From assembly GCA_905478295.1 (NCBI GenBank), contig CAJQHZ010000001.1, positions 1 through 64,000 on the forward strand: a stretch of 64,000 nt of DNA. Reading direction: 5' to 3'. Positions 52,841 through 64,000 of the stretch are shown in pieces (positions within the stretch are counted from its first letter, which is position 1; each line of letters opens with the position of its first letter). The stretch is from an uncultured Flavobacteriales bacterium (lineage in GTDB: Bacteria > Bacteroidota > Bacteroidia > Flavobacteriales > Schleiferiaceae). The translations under genes and the position numbers were made by a program. The notes beneath the pieces are model-generated. The model searched no databases, was not told the DNA's origin, and saw only the letters and a list, made by a program, of their open reading frames with translations.

Positions 52841-54499
52841 ATGAAAAGGACAGTACTATTAGGACTCATGTTGTTGCCAGTATTGGCTTGGAGTCAAGAG
52901 GAATCAGGTGATGAAGTGAAAAGCGTCGAAATCAGAGTAGTTGAAGATTACAAAGCGCAAGTTCGTTCGGCACATAAAATTTCTGAGCAACCGTCATTTG
53001 CGGATACGACTTCGGAAAAATTAGACGTGAATGTTCGCATTCAACCTAAGGGAATGGTTATAGACTTTGATCCAGATCCTATACCCAGCATTCGACTGGG
53101 CAGAGTGAAGCTTCCTAAGCTACCAACGCAAAAAGTGAGCCTAGGTGCAGGTAATTATACCGGGACGTATGCCAGCTTTGTTCTTTCTTCGCCAAGGAGT
53201 AAGAAGAACGTTTGGGGTATAAAAGCGCTCCACGATGGTACGCTCGGCGGTGTAAATAGTCCGTTCTATACCCAACCTACTTACGCGAATACGCTTTTGG
53301 CTGATTTTCAGCGGGCGACAAAAAATTGGAACTTTAAGACTCAGGCGCTCCTCCAAGCGAACTACCACAGTTTCTTTGGTGCGGCGGAGACAGGTCAATT
53401 AGATACCGTGCGGGGTGCTTGGCAGCAGACTTATGGTATAAACCAGCAATGGTTGAGAACCTCAAACCCTACCAGTAAGGTGCTAGCGACGTACCGTGGT
53501 GGTGGAATATCTTACCTATATACTCATGCCGGTTTTGCTACGAGTGAGCACCTTGCTAAAACAGTACACACTATTGAGTTAGAAGCAGGTGATCAGGAAA
53601 TTAATTTAGACTTGGGTTATCAATTTTCACAATACAATGGTTGGTCTGTTGCAGGTGGACAATACCACAATTTTACAATTGCCCCCGTTACACAAGGTAA
53701 AAATGGTATTCTCTCTTATGAATTCGGTTTAGATTTTAGCGGAACGCAAACGTCCGGTCTTACTCAAGATCGATTCGAATTTTATGTGTTTCCGAAAGTA
53801 AATCTGCAGGCGGAAATTTTACGACGGACCCTTGCTATATATGGGGGATGGGACGGTTCTTCAAAGCAACAAACGTTACAAAGTTTGATTCAGGAGGTGC
53901 CACAAATATCGTTGGATCAGGAATTTAGATTGTCAGGTCAAAATCGCGGTTATGTAGGAATGCAAGGTGCACTAATAGGTAAACTACAATATAGGTTAGA
54001 AGGCGCCATGACGTTTATGAACGATGCGGTTCAATTCACTAGAGATTCGGTGCTTTCCCCTGTAGATTTGAATGGAACACTTCTTCCTGCGCTTTCTGTG
54101 AGCTACGCGGAGCAGGTTCTAAAAACCTCCTTTAGAGGTGAGTTAAACTTACCGTTGAAACAGCTCACCATAAGTACCTATGCCCAGTTTAACGCGTATT
54201 CTGGCGATTCTTACCTTGGAAGTGAAGGTCAGATTGTTGGTGGTCTACTATCCTATGAAATCAACGACCTTCGAGTTGCAGCCGCTGCAAAGCACGTAAG
54301 TGGTAGGTACGTGGGGACTGCTCCGGAACTAGGATTAGAGGCTTATACGGATGTTAATCTGCAATTGGGATATGAAATCAACGATAATTTGAGCATTAGT
54401 TTACGCGCCTACAACCTACTTGATCAGGACTACCAAACCTATTTAGGGTATCGCGTTCGAGGCATCAGAGGTTTATTCGTGTTAAACTACCAATTCTAA
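52841..54499 (+). CDS. TonB-receptor-like outer-membrane beta-barrel protein
   Basis: A 552-residue protein with signal peptide (about 1-18, LPVLAWSQE). It lacks a recognisable plug; from about residue 90 it is made of alternating amphipathic strands (SLGAGNYTGTYASFVLSS; FEFYVFPKVNLQAEILRR; LSISLRAYNLLDQDYQTYLG) and ends RGLFVLNYQF with the terminal Phe of outer-membrane barrels. AYNLLDQDYQ resembles the C-terminal strands of TonB receptors. It is probably co-transcribed with the TPR gene. Confidence 0.78.
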   Translation: MKRTVLLGLMLLPVLAWSQEESGDEVKSVEIRVVEDYKAQVRSAHKISEQPSFADTTSEKLDVNVRIQPKGMVIDFDPDPIPSIRLGRVKLPKLPTQKVSLGAGNYTGTYASFVLSSPRSKKNVWGIKALHDGTLGGVNSPFYTQPTYANTLLADFQRATKNWNFKTQALLQANYHSFFGAAETGQLDTVRGAWQQTYGINQQWLRTSNPTSKVLATYRGGGISYLYTHAGFATSEHLAKTVHTIELEAGDQEINLDLGYQFSQYNGWSVAGGQYHNFTIAPVTQGKNGILSYEFGLDFSGTQTSGLTQDRFEFYVFPKVNLQAEILRRTLAIYGGWDGSSKQQTLQSLIQEVPQISLDQEFRLSGQNRGYVGMQGALIGKLQYRLEGAMTFMNDAVQFTRDSVLSPVDLNGTLLPALSVSYAEQVLKTSFRGELNLPLKQLTISTYAQFNAYSGDSYLGSEGQIVGGLLSYEINDLRVAAAAKHVSGRYVGTAPELGLEAYTDVNLQLGYEINDNLSISLRAYNLLDQDYQTYLGYRVRGIRGLFVLNYQF

Positions 54500-54551
54500 G
54501 GGGATCGAAGCGATCGCAAACCGCGTAAATGTTAATAAAAATGTTGGTAAA

Positions 54552-54586
54552 AGAAGAGGGGCTTCGTGTCCCTTTTCTCGCTTTTT
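54552..54586 (+). terminator. Terminator after the barrel gene
   Basis: A 9-bp stem AGAAGAGGG/CCCTTTTCT (one G-T pair) with a 9-nt loop is followed by CGCTTTTT. Confidence 0.6.
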
Positions 54587-54600
54587 GGGTACCTAAAAGG

Positions 54601-54608
54601 TATCTTTG
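54601..54608 (+). promoter_or_regulatory. gyrB promoter -7 box
   Basis: TATCTTTG matches TAnnTTTG; it lies 36 nt before the gyrB ATG, a longer leader than most genes here. The TTG at 54585-54587 is only 13 nt upstream. Confidence 0.5.
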
Positions 54609-54629
54609 TTAGGATAGCATTAAACATAA

Positions 54630-58140
<3,511 letters not shown>

Positions 58141-59164
58141 ATCTCGTTACGAGTGGCCTGTGGTCGCTTAGGTTTATGTTTTCAATGTATTGGCCTTTTG
58201 AGTGCAAGTTGGCGCTATGCATGGTCCAGTCAATTTTAAAAAACAACCCTCTTCTTGCAAGTGGTTCAAAAGAGCCCATAGTACCGTACCCATCGAGAAT
58301 ATAGGGATCGCGCAAGTGTTGAAGTAATCGACAGTACAAATTACCCCCTGGTACTCCATTGAAATCTCCTGACAGTACAACTGGATGCGGACTTTCTTTT
58401 ACCCATTCAATGATATGATTGGCTTGCAGTCCTCGATTTCTGTCGGAAGCAGCGAGTTTGCTTAGAACAAATTGGCCCGTTTCTAATAGTTCATCTTTTG
58501 AATGAACTGCGTCCATATCTTGATCCTGCAAACCGGTAGAGCTGAGGTGAACGTTGAGTACACGTACTGTGTCGAACGGGAGCACTATATCTGCATACTG
58601 CGCGCTCGTTCGTGCGTACCCTTTGGTAGAGAGGCTTGTGTACTCGAGTGGCGAATGGTTTATGATCGGATATTTAGAATAGATAGCGACTGAATAATTC
58701 TTATTTCGCGGGGCATATATTCGGTAGGGATAGTGTTTAGCTAATGGTGCGGCGGCGCTGCGTCGAATCTCTTGCATGCACAATATATCTATGGATTGTT
58801 GCTGGGTCCAATTCCCGATTGCTTGCGCCGCGCCACTGGTTTGATAAAAGGCTCTAACATTATAGGTGGCTATTTTAACTTCACCCTCTGAGATTTCCTC
58901 CGCCCGAGCATAGGGCCATTGCGCCATTAAGGGGAAGGCAATAATGGCCAAACCTAAGAAGTTAGTGCTGGATTTTCTTGGGTTGAATCGAATCCAAAAA
59001 AGAAAAGCAACCACATGCGGTATAACAAGAAGTGGTAATAGTAAAACTAGCACACTTATTCCTGGGATATACTGTGAAGGAATGAGACTCCCCATTGCCA
59101 TCGCTAAAGTCACTCCGGTTAATGCGAGATTTAGCCAATGCAGCAAAACAAGCCGCTTTTTCAC

Positions 59165-60070
59165 TTAGTCTTTGGAGATTTTAAAGAGAAAAGCCTTTTC
59201 CTCTTTAGAAAGACTATCGTATCCAGTGGCCTTGATTTTATCAAGGATTGCATTCATACGAGCCGTATCACCTGCACCATCCGCTTTGGATGAAGTAGTT
59301 TTCTTGGCACTGTTTTTATAATTTCTTTCACCGAAACTAAAGCCCTTTTTTCTTTTTCGTTGTCGCGATTGAAAACCGCCTCGAACAAAGTCAATAACTT
59401 GGAACAAATACACATTCCACTCATTGCCCGCGCGCATGCTTCGAATAAAGAAAAAAGCAACAATTGCCCCTCCGAGATGGGCAATGTGTCCTCCTGCATT
59501 TTCGCTGGTTAAATTGAGCACGTCAAGAAGTACTAAACCGGCTGCCAGCATCCAGTACTTTACTTCGAAAATACCCCACAGTCGAACCGGCATATTTGGC
59601 ATATAAAGGGCGCCAGCAACAAGAATGGCTATAACTCCCGCGCTTGCGCCTACCATTGATCCAGAGGTAAGTACCGGGCTAATGTTGTAAAGTAAAATAT
59701 AAAGTATACCGCCTCCGATTCCTCCATAGATATACAATGAGAGCATGCGTCGTTCTCCAAGGTATTCCATAAGCATCTTCCCTGAAAAATAGAGGATGAT
59801 CATGTTGAAGAGTATGTGACGAAAGCTAAAATGCGTGAACATATAAGTCAATATGGTCCACGGACGTAAAGCAAATTTCAACGGATTAGATGGGAGCGCG
59901 AGTAGATCATCCGCAATATTCGGAATAAGACCGAAGTTGCCTGTGAACAAGCTAGCGAATGCATTGGTCAGACTGAAAGCAAGAAATACAGCGATGTTTA
60001 AGTAGAGCAACCTTGTGAGGTAATCGCCCTTAAAAGCATCGTGTTTTACTTTTGAAAAAAAGTCGCTCAT
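59165..60070 (-). CDS. Rhomboid-family intramembrane serine protease (second copy)
   Basis: A 301-residue protein with six membrane helices and a ~90-residue charged cytosolic tail. The rhomboid signature: RPWTILTYMFTHFSFRHILF (HxxxxHxxxN in helix 2), the Ser in MVGASAGVIAILVA and the helix 6 His in GGHIAHLGGAIVAFFF. The serine context is GASAG, not the usual GASGA of the first copy. The tail ends DKIKATGYDSLSKEEKAFLF, a short helical motif. It follows the first rhomboid by 16 bp; the two probably arose by duplication. Confidence 0.9.
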   Translation of the reverse strand: MSDFFSKVKHDAFKGDYLTRLLYLNIAVFLAFSLTNAFASLFTGNFGLIPNIADDLLALPSNPLKFALRPWTILTYMFTHFSFRHILFNMIILYFSGKMLMEYLGERRMLSLYIYGGIGGGILYILLYNISPVLTSGSMVGASAGVIAILVAGALYMPNMPVRLWGIFEVKYWMLAAGLVLLDVLNLTSENAGGHIAHLGGAIVAFFFIRSMRAGNEWNVYLFQVIDFVRGGFQSRQRKRKKGFSFGERNYKNSAKKTTSSKADGAGDTARMNAILDKIKATGYDSLSKEEKAFLFKISKD

Positions 60071-60086
60071 GTTCTAGTGGTAAGCT

Positions 60087-60818
60087 TTAAAGATACATAT
60101 CTCTGCGCCATTTTCTGATGAGAATATATCCAAAGAGCATGCCGCCTAAATGCGCGAAATGTGCGATACCACTATTACTTACACTGAATCCATTGTAGAG
60201 TTCCAATAGTCCATATCCGATTACGAAATACTTTGCTTTAATTGGGAACAGGAAGTTGAGGTAGATGACTTGATTCGGAAAGGTCATCCCGAAAGCCAGA
60301 AGGACTCCAAATACGGCGCCAGATGCTCCGACCATAGGTGCATGGAGTAATCGGTTTAAACTGCCCCAAGTAGGATTCGTATAATTGAATCCTCGCTCGA
60401 TTAAATCTTTACCGTCACGAGTAATGGTCTCAACGGCGCCGCTGTCGAGTGCAGCGCTGAGTTGAAAGTATTCAATAGCATTAACACCTATCTGAAGGGC
60501 GCTGGCTCCTAATCCTGTAAGTAGGTAATAGGTAAGGAAACGTTTTGGTCCCCAGTGATTTTCCATCGCGGAACCAAGGAACCACAGCATTAACATATTT
60601 GAAAAAATATGGCCAAAGTTCCCATGCATGAACATGTGCGTGACTAATTGTACTGGAAGGAATTCTGAAGACGCTGGAAAGTATAGGCCCAGCCAATCGG
60701 TTATGTCTATACCGAATGTAGTTCGGATAGAAGTCATACCCAAGAAAAACAACCCATTGATAATGAGAAGGTTCTTTACTATTGTTGGCATTAAGTTAAA
60801 GCTTCGCTGTACGATCAT
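60087..60818 (-). CDS. Rhomboid-family intramembrane serine protease (first copy)
   Basis: A 243-residue inner-membrane protease. LVTHMFMHGNFGHIFSNMLM (helix 2 His/Asn), the catalytic Ser in APMVGASGAVFGVLLAFG (canonical GASGA) and IAHFAHLGGMLFGYILIRKW (helix 6 His) are all present. It cleaves unknown transmembrane substrates. Its ATG overlaps the TGA of mutL (ATGA, 4 bp), so it is translationally coupled to mutL. An internal ATG at residue 10 is a possible alternative start. Confidence 0.93.
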   Translation of the reverse strand: MIVQRSFNLMPTIVKNLLIINGLFFLGMTSIRTTFGIDITDWLGLYFPASSEFLPVQLVTHMFMHGNFGHIFSNMLMLWFLGSAMENHWGPKRFLTYYLLTGLGASALQIGVNAIEYFQLSAALDSGAVETITRDGKDLIERGFNYTNPTWGSLNRLLHAPMVGASGAVFGVLLAFGMTFPNQVIYLNFLFPIKAKYFVIGYGLLELYNGFSVSNSGIAHFAHLGGMLFGYILIRKWRRDMYL

Positions 60819-62641
60819 AAAAGTGATTCTAAATCCTCAGGAGCCAATTCTCGAATGACCTTTTTTCCCGAAGGTGAGTATTGTGGGTTGCTGCTACTAA
60901 GCAACTGTTCCTTTAACGCTTGTAAAGCTTCCTTAGTTTTAGTGAATTCACTATTCGCTGCTTTTTTTGACAAGGTCTTTGCAAACGATTTAAGTAACGC
61001 CGATTCAATCGACTCGCTATCTAGTGATTTTAATTGCTCAAGAAGCTCTTCCAATGCGGGTACAGCTTCTTCTGGAGCGAGTAGCATGGGCGCTCCCGCT
61101 AACGTGAACTCGCCAGCGTTCTTTTCGGCTCGTAAATCAAAACCAGCGGTTGCAAACCAACCTTGGTATTCTTGAAGTAAGGCTTGATCAGAAAGTCCAA
61201 CCTGAATTTTCTCAGGAAAAAGAAGTTGCTGTGAAGGCAATGTCGCGTTGCGTAATTTCTCTAAAAATTGATCGTAAAAAATACGGTATCTCGCTGCAAA
61301 AACATCGATAATCAGGGCTTTTCTTCCCAATAGTGTGATCATGTGTTTGCCCCAAACTAACACATGGTTTGTTTGCTCATTCATCGCAGGACTCTCGGGG
61401 CTTTCATTCCAGAAATCCTTGATTTCATCTTCTGAAGAGTATTCTAACGAAGGCATCGTATTCAGGTATTTTTCTTGCTGAATCCGCTGGTACTTTTCGT
61501 CATCAGAACGGAAACGTGGAGGCTGTGACTGGGTAGTTTCGAAAGGATTAAAGTTGGGGTTGACTTTGATTTGAGGGGCTTTTGGTAATTGCCCCTCAGG
61601 TAATGGAGGCACAGAGAAACTCTGCTCAGCATCGAAATCTATGGTGGGTGCAACGTTGAATTGACCAATGGCATGGCGCGCGGCGCTTCTTAGTACAGCA
61701 TATATAGCCCGTTCGTCTTCAAATTTAATTTCAGTTTTAGTCGGATGTATGTTAACATCAATTTCGGCAGGATCCACAGTCAGGTATAAGAAATACCCGG
61801 GATGATGTTCTCCGGTAAGCATATCTTCAAAGGCTTCGCGAAGGGCATTATGGAGATAAGGTGATTTAATGTAACGGCCATTGACAAAAAAGAACTGTTC
61901 TCCACGCTTCTTTTTAGCGAATTCGGGTTTTATTATGAAGCCTTCTAGTTGGACCACCTCAGTGGATTCTTGAATAGGAACAAGGCGTTCGTCGAACTTC
62001 CTTCCAAAAATTCCGGTGATGCGTTGCCGTAAAGGCGCTGATTTTAAATGGAAAAGTAAGTTTTCATCACTTTTCATAATCCACTCAATATGGCTATGGA
62101 CGAGCGCAACCCGATGAAATTCATCGATGCAATGACGCAATTCTATTCGCTCATTTTTGAGGAATTTACGTCGTGCAGGGATGTTATAAAAGAGATTTTT
62201 AACGACGACCTGTGTTCCTTTGTTCCAGGGATAGGGCACAACGGATTGTACTGCACTATCCTCTAATTTCAGCTCCAGCCCGAGGCCTTCTTCGTTTTGA
62301 TTTGTTCGTAAGAGTACGTGAGCAACAGCACCAATAGAGGCCATCGCTTCACCTCTGAATCCACGAGTAGTGAGTTGAAATAGATCGTCAGCCGATTTGA
62401 TTTTTGAGGTAGCGTGTCTTAAAAAACAGTTTTTAGCATCCTCCGCATCCATGCCTGTGCCGTCGTCTGTTACACTGATGCTGGTCTTGCCAGAACCTAC
62501 TAAGGCTAAAGTGATTTTCGTTGCACCTGCGTCAATACTGTTTTCTAGCAATTCTTTAACTACAGATGCGGGTCGTTGAACCACTTCTCCTGCTGCGATT
62601 TGGTTAGCAACGTGATCAGGAAGTATTGTAATGGTAGACAC
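60815..62641 (-). CDS. mutL: DNA mismatch repair protein MutL, endonuclease motif degenerate
   Basis: A 608-residue GHKL ATPase of mismatch repair, starting at GTG. The N-terminal half is canonical: QIAAGEVVQRPASVVKELLE, NSIDAGATKI, VTDDGTGMDAEDAKNCFLRH, ATSKI, TRGFRGEAMASIGAVAHV and VDVNIHPTKTEIKFED. The C-terminal dimerisation domain is short, and where other MutL proteins have DQHA(X)2E(X)4E it reads DVFAARYRIFYD (residues 446-457). The CPHG-like stretch near the end is NPQYSPSGKKVI. Endonuclease activity is therefore doubtful. The stop overlaps the rhomboid start. Confidence 0.95.
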   Translation of the reverse strand: MSTITILPDHVANQIAAGEVVQRPASVVKELLENSIDAGATKITLALVGSGKTSISVTDDGTGMDAEDAKNCFLRHATSKIKSADDLFQLTTRGFRGEAMASIGAVAHVLLRTNQNEEGLGLELKLEDSAVQSVVPYPWNKGTQVVVKNLFYNIPARRKFLKNERIELRHCIDEFHRVALVHSHIEWIMKSDENLLFHLKSAPLRQRITGIFGRKFDERLVPIQESTEVVQLEGFIIKPEFAKKKRGEQFFFVNGRYIKSPYLHNALREAFEDMLTGEHHPGYFLYLTVDPAEIDVNIHPTKTEIKFEDERAIYAVLRSAARHAIGQFNVAPTIDFDAEQSFSVPPLPEGQLPKAPQIKVNPNFNPFETTQSQPPRFRSDDEKYQRIQQEKYLNTMPSLEYSSEDEIKDFWNESPESPAMNEQTNHVLVWGKHMITLLGRKALIIDVFAARYRIFYDQFLEKLRNATLPSQQLLFPEKIQVGLSDQALLQEYQGWFATAGFDLRAEKNAGEFTLAGAPMLLAPEEAVPALEELLEQLKSLDSESIESALLKSFAKTLSKKAANSEFTKTKEALQALKEQLLSSSNPQYSPSGKKVIRELAPEDLESLL

Positions 62642-62916
62642 TAAGCGAGGAATTTAACGGCAACAACAACAAGAGCAACGAGGAATAAAAAGCTAAACAG
62701 TAAACGTTTGCCGTAGCCTTCACTAGCACCTGCGCTTCTTTTTCTTCGCAAGTCCCAATTTTCTCTTAAACGATCGCGGTATTTGTCCTTATTCTGGAAG
62801 GGAATTTCATCCACGCCCTCATTACGCTCCAAAATTCTCAAACGATCTTTACGCTCGTCGTGAAATCTAGGTTGGTGTTGAAAACCGCGAGGTTGGCGTC
62901 GTTCAAATAGTCCCAT
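62641..62916 (-). CDS. Small tail-anchored membrane protein of unknown function
   Basis: A 91-residue protein: Arg-rich, charged N-terminal 65 residues (RRQPRGFQHQPRFHDERKD; NKDKYRDRLRENWDLRRKRS) and one C-terminal membrane helix (LLFSFLFLVALVVVAVKFLA). The hydrophobic end suggests C-tail anchoring in the inner membrane with the basic part in the cytosol. It heads the mutL run; its TAG overlaps the mutL GTG by one base (TAGTG). Function unknown. Confidence 0.75.
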   Translation of the reverse strand: MGLFERRQPRGFQHQPRFHDERKDRLRILERNEGVDEIPFQNKDKYRDRLRENWDLRRKRSAGASEGYGKRLLFSFLFLVALVVVAVKFLA

Positions 62917-62936
62917 ATCTTTCTATATTCTCATCT

Positions 62937-62944
62937 CAAAGGTA
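62937..62944 (-). promoter_or_regulatory. Promoter -7 box of the mutL run
   Basis: TACCTTTG on the minus strand matches TAnnTTTG, 20 nt before the ATG at 62916. No clear -33 TTG. Confidence 0.5.
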
Positions 62945-62970
62945 AGAACCCCTTGGCACTTTATCGACCT

Positions 62971-64000
62971 ATGGAAGTACGCTTTCTCAAACCCCTATTT
63001 GTAACCCTAGTCCTGGCGATTTTACCGGGTAAAGGACTTTATGCTCAATCGTTTAATGTTGATTCTGTGCTCAGCGCAATGACCCTTGAAGAAAAGATTG
63101 GCCAATTATTTATGGTCGCCGCCTACAGCAATAAAGACGAGGATCATCAAGCGGAATTAGAAAAGCTCGTTCGCGATTACCACATTGGGGGTGTTATTAC
63201 GATGCAAGGCGGACCTGAACGTCAAAAGAAACTACTGCATCGTCTTCAGGGCGCGTCGGCCCTCCCCTTGCTCGTTGGACAAGATGCGGAATGGGGACAG
63301 GCCATGCGTTTGGATAGTACCTACAAGTTTCCAACATCACTTACCGTTGGAGCAGCAGGCGGGACTGTGGATGCTTATGATTTGGGACATGCCTTGGCGG
63401 ATGAATGTACTGCTGTCGGCGTACACATGAGTTTCTCTCCGGTGCTCGATGTCAATACGAATCCAAACAACCCTATTATCGGAGCGCGATCCTTTGGTTC
63501 TGATCCAGATCTTGTGAATGTACTGGGCGTGGAGGTAGTTAAAGGGATTCAAGACAATGGAGTGCTCGCATGTGGGAAGCATTTTCCTGGCCATGGGGAT
63601 ACCCATCAGGACAGCCATAAAACATTGCCAAAAGTCGACCGCACACTCAGTGAGCTCATGGAGGTAGAGTGGGTGCCGTTTAAGGGTGCTATTGATGCGG
63701 GGGTTGGGGCCATTATGATTGCCCATTTGAATATTCCTTCCCTTGAGCCGTCTGGAAAACCCACGAGCCTTTCGCGCAAGGTGATTCAAGATATTTTGAG
63801 GGATCAGTGGGGGTATGAAGGACTAATTATTACCGACGCTCTTAATATGAAGGGCGCCGCTGCCTTTGCCCCTCCAGGAGAAATAGAGTTGGCAGCGTTT
63901 GCCGCGGGCAATGATATTTTGTTGTTTCCTATGGACGTGCCTAAGGCAACCAAAGCCTTCCAAAATGCCCTTGCCACGGATAAGATTTCGATTAAATCCC
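62971..64000 (+). CDS. Glycoside hydrolase family 3 enzyme, NagZ-like (3' end outside window)
   Basis: 343 codons are visible. A signal peptide (about 1-26, ending GLYAQ) leads into a GH3 TIM barrel: MTLEEKIGQLFMVAAYSNKD, LPLLVGQDAEWGQAMR, LDVNTNPNNPIIGARSFGSD, GKHFPGHGDTHQDSHKTLP (NagZ-type His loop acting as acid/base) and the nucleophile Asp289 in IITDALNMKGA. NagZ-type members release N-acetylhexosamine, for example from cell wall. In many Bacteroidota this barrel is followed by a second GH3 domain or a beta-lactamase-like domain, which cannot be seen here. Exported, probably periplasmic. Confidence 0.93.
   Translation, partial: MEVRFLKPLFVTLVLAILPGKGLYAQSFNVDSVLSAMTLEEKIGQLFMVAAYSNKDEDHQAELEKLVRDYHIGGVITMQGGPERQKKLLHRLQGASALPLLVGQDAEWGQAMRLDSTYKFPTSLTVGAAGGTVDAYDLGHALADECTAVGVHMSFSPVLDVNTNPNNPIIGARSFGSDPDLVNVLGVEVVKGIQDNGVLACGKHFPGHGDTHQDSHKTLPKVDRTLSELMEVEWVPFKGAIDAGVGAIMIAHLNIPSLEPSGKPTSLSRKVIQDILRDQWGYEGLIITDALNMKGAAAFAPPGEIELAAFAAGNDILLFPMDVPKATKAFQNALATDKISIKS

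Noticed and set aside
49794-52869. Several minus-strand frames of 60-120 codons across the TPR gene
   Set aside because: Antisense shadows; the TPR frame has continuous helical repeats and a signal peptide.

Overview
The window is a gene-dense chromosomal segment from a member of the Bacteroidota, most likely a flavobacterium-like organism (Flavobacteriales or Cryomorphaceae relatives). The evidence is a type IX secretion 'type B' C-terminal domain, SusC-like TonB receptors with terminal Phe, the HYC_CC_PP/HMA/TonB cluster, DUF4834- and DUF6165-like proteins, a tmRNA tag ending YALAA, almost no Shine-Dalgarno sequences, and repeated TAnnTTTG promoter boxes. No phage, insertion sequence, CRISPR array or rRNA/tRNA gene is visible. 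This looks like core genome rather than an island.

Layout. 1-2.3 kb (minus): a metal-handling cluster of TonB receptor (cut by the window edge), secreted HMA protein and HYC_CC_PP protein, divergent from purT. 3.5-10.6 kb: HTH protein, GNAT-like acyltransferase, SnoaL-like protein, aldose epimerase, sugar MFS porter, TetR regulator and the DEAD-box helicase rhlE. 10.6-12.4 kb (minus): a GT1-like glycosyltransferase and tmRNA. 12.5-18.8 kb: saccharopine-dehydrogenase-like enzyme coupled to the MeaB GTPase, DUF7935-like membrane protein, class I aminotransferase, DUF6165-like protein and TrkH-type K+ transporter. 18.8-22.5 kb (minus): 2OG-Fe(II) oxygenase, SDR and deaD, the last with a structured leader. 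22.6-26.1 kb: a decayed methyltransferase, rpmH and carB. 26.2-34.3 kb: DUF4834-like protein and glycosyltransferase, YfhO, a two-gene operon of two unrelated PLP enzymes, and a LamG/T9SS surface protein. 34.3-43.4 kb: YihY-nadC, rlmH-holA, a TonB receptor and pyrG-yidC. 43.4-49.6 kb: an unlisted 39-codon ORF, Omp28-like lipoprotein, secreted EEP-family enzyme, queA, two glycosyltransferases and an FtsE-like ATPase. 49.7-58.1 kb: TPR protein and outer-membrane barrel, gyrB and an oligopeptide-binding lipoprotein. 58.1-62.9 kb (minus): a tight five-gene run of small membrane protein, mutL, two rhomboids and an EEP-family protein. 62.97 kb to the end: GH3 glycosidase, cut by the window edge.

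How it works together. Most genes are housekeeping: nucleotide synthesis (purT, carB, pyrG), NAD synthesis (nadC), replication and repair (holA, gyrB, mutL), translation and ribosome rescue (rpmH, rlmH, queA, ssrA), RNA helicases and membrane insertion (yidC). They are interleaved with envelope functions. Intergenic spaces are short and many gene pairs touch or overlap by 1-11 bp. Many genes carry a TAnnTTTG box 16-21 nt before the start codon, implying mRNA leaders of only about 10 nt; rpmH, gyrB, rhlE and deaD have longer spacers.

The least explained parts are the paired PLP enzymes (30.3-32.9 kb) behind a 59-bp dyad, the hairpin leader of deaD, the 39-codon ORF between two terminators at 43.4-43.6 kb, and a MutL that has lost its endonuclease signature.
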